Shown piece after piece: positions 62,523 to 64,000 of a DNA stretch of 64,000 nucleotides. Positions within the stretch are counted from its first letter, which is position 1. Every line of letters begins with the position of its first letter. This DNA comes from Roseobacter sp. (GTDB taxonomy: Bacteria; Pseudomonadota; Alphaproteobacteria; Rhodobacterales; Rhodobacteraceae), in NCBI GenBank assembly GCA_002731875.1, contig PCCY01000012.1, positions 62,001-126,000 of the forward strand, given 5' to 3'. The notes below the pieces were generated by a model, which worked only from the letters and a program-made list of their open reading frames with translations, did no database searches and was not told where the DNA came from. The translations under genes and the position numbers were made by a program.

Positions 62523-64000
62523 TTAGCCAGCATCCGGCGATTGATATCCTTGGCTCCGCGCCCGCTCTATCACGGCCATCGCCTTTGCGGATTGAGCTTC
62601 CGTTAGCGGCCGCAGCCGGAGACGAGTGGCCGCCTCGAGTATGCCGTCTTCAGAGGGCGTCAGCCGCATACCCGAACTTCGGACCCAGTTCCTGAGACAG
62701 AGCCACTCAGCCGATCCAATCTCGGCCACGGCAGCCTGGGCTTGGATGCCGCTCACCACGCGTTGATCGCGACGACCCTCCGCCGTTCGTTGGTGCCGTT
62801 CGGCAGTGCCGATAAGCACGCCCGAGAGATCACTGCGGAACTCGAGCTCCGTCTTCATGGCCGCGTCAACACATGCCTTTTTCTTTGCCCATTCCGTAGG
62901 GTTGCTTCCCCCGGTTGGCGGAGAAAGAAGGTGAGCGTGCATGACTTCTCCGTATTGGTCGAGGACATCTATCAAAGGTTCAGGCAAACTCTGCCTGTTC
63001 CAGATCAAATAAAGGTCAAGAGATTGCCCTTGCTCGGCGACGTCGTAGACCAGCTTGGCGATCGCATAACAGACCGTGTTCGCACGCAAGCCGCCCGTAT
63101 ACCAAGCACCGGTCGCGTCGGAGACAATGCGTTCCGTCTTCCTGAAGACTATCATCTTCGAGATCGCGTTGCGAAACCATTCCTCGGAAAATGTCTCATC
63201 TCGCTTATCCCACTCTTTGCCGATGGTATGGGCGAAATGGGCGAAGTTTTTCTGTGCTCCGAGACTTACTAATTCAGGCCGCCCGCGCCAAGTCATCTCC
63301 GCCTTGGCGAGGTCGGTCTTGGTGAAGAGTTGCGCTCGTGGATGCTCAAGGTCGAATTTTCGCCGCTGTGCCGGCGTCAGGCTGGAGCGGCGATCCGCGA
63401 ACTGGCCGCGAGCGCGCTCGTAGAACCAGCGGCTCTGTGTGAAATTCCCCTCCTTCGCCGGCGCATAGAGCCTTCGCGAAATTTCCTCCATCCGGACGTG
63501 AAAGGGATGGTTCGAGAAGAAATCAGCGGCTGCGATCCTGTTCTGGCTGTTCGCATACCGAGAAATATCCGGAACGATTTTTTCGGCCTTCTCTGCATCG
63601 ACGATGGAAAGCTTCATTTGGACAAAAATTTTCGACAAGTCCTTCCCGCTTCGCAGGGCAGCGTGAATGGAAGCACTGGTCTGTCCTCCGTTCACGATCT
63701 GGAAGTTCGTCAGACGGGTCATCATGGGGATGCCGTCCCGCTCCTCGATTTCGACCGCCTCGGCCGTGGCGGTGATCCCATTGTTGTAGGCGAAGAACAT
63801 CGACGGGTCTTCTTCGATGGTCTTCCGGATTCCCTTGTTCACATTACCTCTTGCCTGGAGGAAAACGCGCACGTTCTGTTCCAAGAGGCGTGCCTCCCAT
63901 CGGTCGTAGATTGACGCAAGGACTGGCCCCGGCAGAGCGGCAAGATATGCCTCGTAAGGTGAATCCGGCATATGGGCGGGAAGGACAGGGATTGCCCCTC
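62523..64000 (-). CDS. AIPR family protein (abortive infection phage resistance), N-terminus outside window
   Basis: At least 492 residues, open through the window edge. The conserved core reads RLLEQNVRVFLQARGNVNKG, FFAYNNGITATAEAVEI and FQIVNGGQTSASIHAA, diagnostic of the AIPR domain. The sequence upstream of the Met at 63971 (IPVLPAHMPDSPYEAYLA) still matches the family, so the real start lies further out. Residues C-terminal to the core have no recognised domain. AIPR proteins are linked to phage exclusion. It is convergent with the reverse transcriptase, 70 bases apart. Confidence 0.9.
   Translation of the reverse strand, partial: GAIPVLPAHMPDSPYEAYLAALPGPVLASIYDRWEARLLEQNVRVFLQARGNVNKGIRKTIEEDPSMFFAYNNGITATAEAVEIEERDGIPMMTRLTNFQIVNGGQTSASIHAALRSGKDLSKIFVQMKLSIVDAEKAEKIVPDISRYANSQNRIAAADFFSNHPFHVRMEEISRRLYAPAKEGNFTQSRWFYERARGQFADRRSSLTPAQRRKFDLEHPRAQLFTKTDLAKAEMTWRGRPELVSLGAQKNFAHFAHTIGKEWDKRDETFSEEWFRNAISKMIVFRKTERIVSDATGAWYTGGLRANTVCYAIAKLVYDVAEQGQSLDLYLIWNRQSLPEPLIDVLDQYGEVMHAHLLSPPTGGSNPTEWAKKKACVDAAMKTELEFRSDLSGVLIGTAERHQRTAEGRRDQRVVSGIQAQAAVAEIGSAEWLCLRNWVRSSGMRLTPSEDGILEAATRLRLRPLTEAQSAKAMAVIERARSQGYQSPDAG

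Noticed and set aside
1-64000. CRISPR arrays, insertion sequences, rRNA genes
   Set aside because: No regularly spaced repeats, transposase genes, terminal inverted repeats or rRNA-like stretches were noticed on either strand.

Overview
The window is gene-dense, GC-rich DNA from an alphaproteobacterium, most probably a Rhodobacteraceae (roseobacter-type) genome. This is inferred from the conserved murA / DUF2948 / hisD / UPF0262 / low-molecular-weight phosphatase block, two TRAP carriers, a short hemP upstream of a TonB receptor, and pervasive ATGA-type gene overlaps. No taxonomic search was possible. No transposase, integrase, CRISPR array or rRNA was seen. One tRNA, tRNA-Thr(GGT), is present.

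Layout. 1-9978 (minus): one long catabolic unit of TRAP transporter (dctP-Q-M type), IclR regulator, hydratase/3-hydroxyacyl-CoA dehydrogenase, two acyl-CoA dehydrogenases, thioesterase, second crotonase and a truncated acyl-CoA ligase. It looks like uptake and beta-oxidation of an acid; the paired dehydrogenases resemble the dicarboxylate (pimeloyl-CoA) type. 10151-16703: a small methyltransferase, then a complete peptide-type ABC importer ending in a strong hairpin. 16713-20040: a Tat-exported metallo-hydrolase and a large MscS channel. 20428-26407: a tightly overlapping six-gene run of four glycosyltransferases, a histidine phosphatase and a polysaccharide deacetylase of unknown product. 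26490-33547: lepA, a small lipoprotein, the hisD/murA housekeeping block and the tRNA.

33654-41091: an FAD-dependent oxidoreductase and a caa3-type cytochrome oxidase operon (subunit II with fused cytochrome c, fused subunits I+III, small membrane protein, CtaG-like factor, tri-haem cytochrome). 41226-44036: a Gfo/Idh/MocA oxidoreductase diverging from a BCCT betaine-type carrier. 44400-50604: an iron/haem acquisition module (hemP, Cys-rich unknown, siderophore receptor, PKHD hydroxylase, exbB, exbD, tonB). 50585-57532: two Ldh-type dehydrogenases and an FMN 2-hydroxyacid oxidase around a TAXI-type TRAP transporter.

57849-60213: an MFS carrier and a small unknown protein diverging from an ArsR-rhodanese regulator across a perfect 8+2+8 palindrome. 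60214-64000 looks like an accessory defence segment: a 430-residue stand-alone reverse transcriptase (YSDD) preceded by a hairpin-rich non-coding leader, a divergent small membrane protein, and a convergent AIPR (abortive-infection phage resistance) gene that runs off the window. The reverse transcriptase with its leader is the most likely exciting system here; it may be a DRT2-like antiviral reverse transcriptase with a template RNA, but that assignment is inference.
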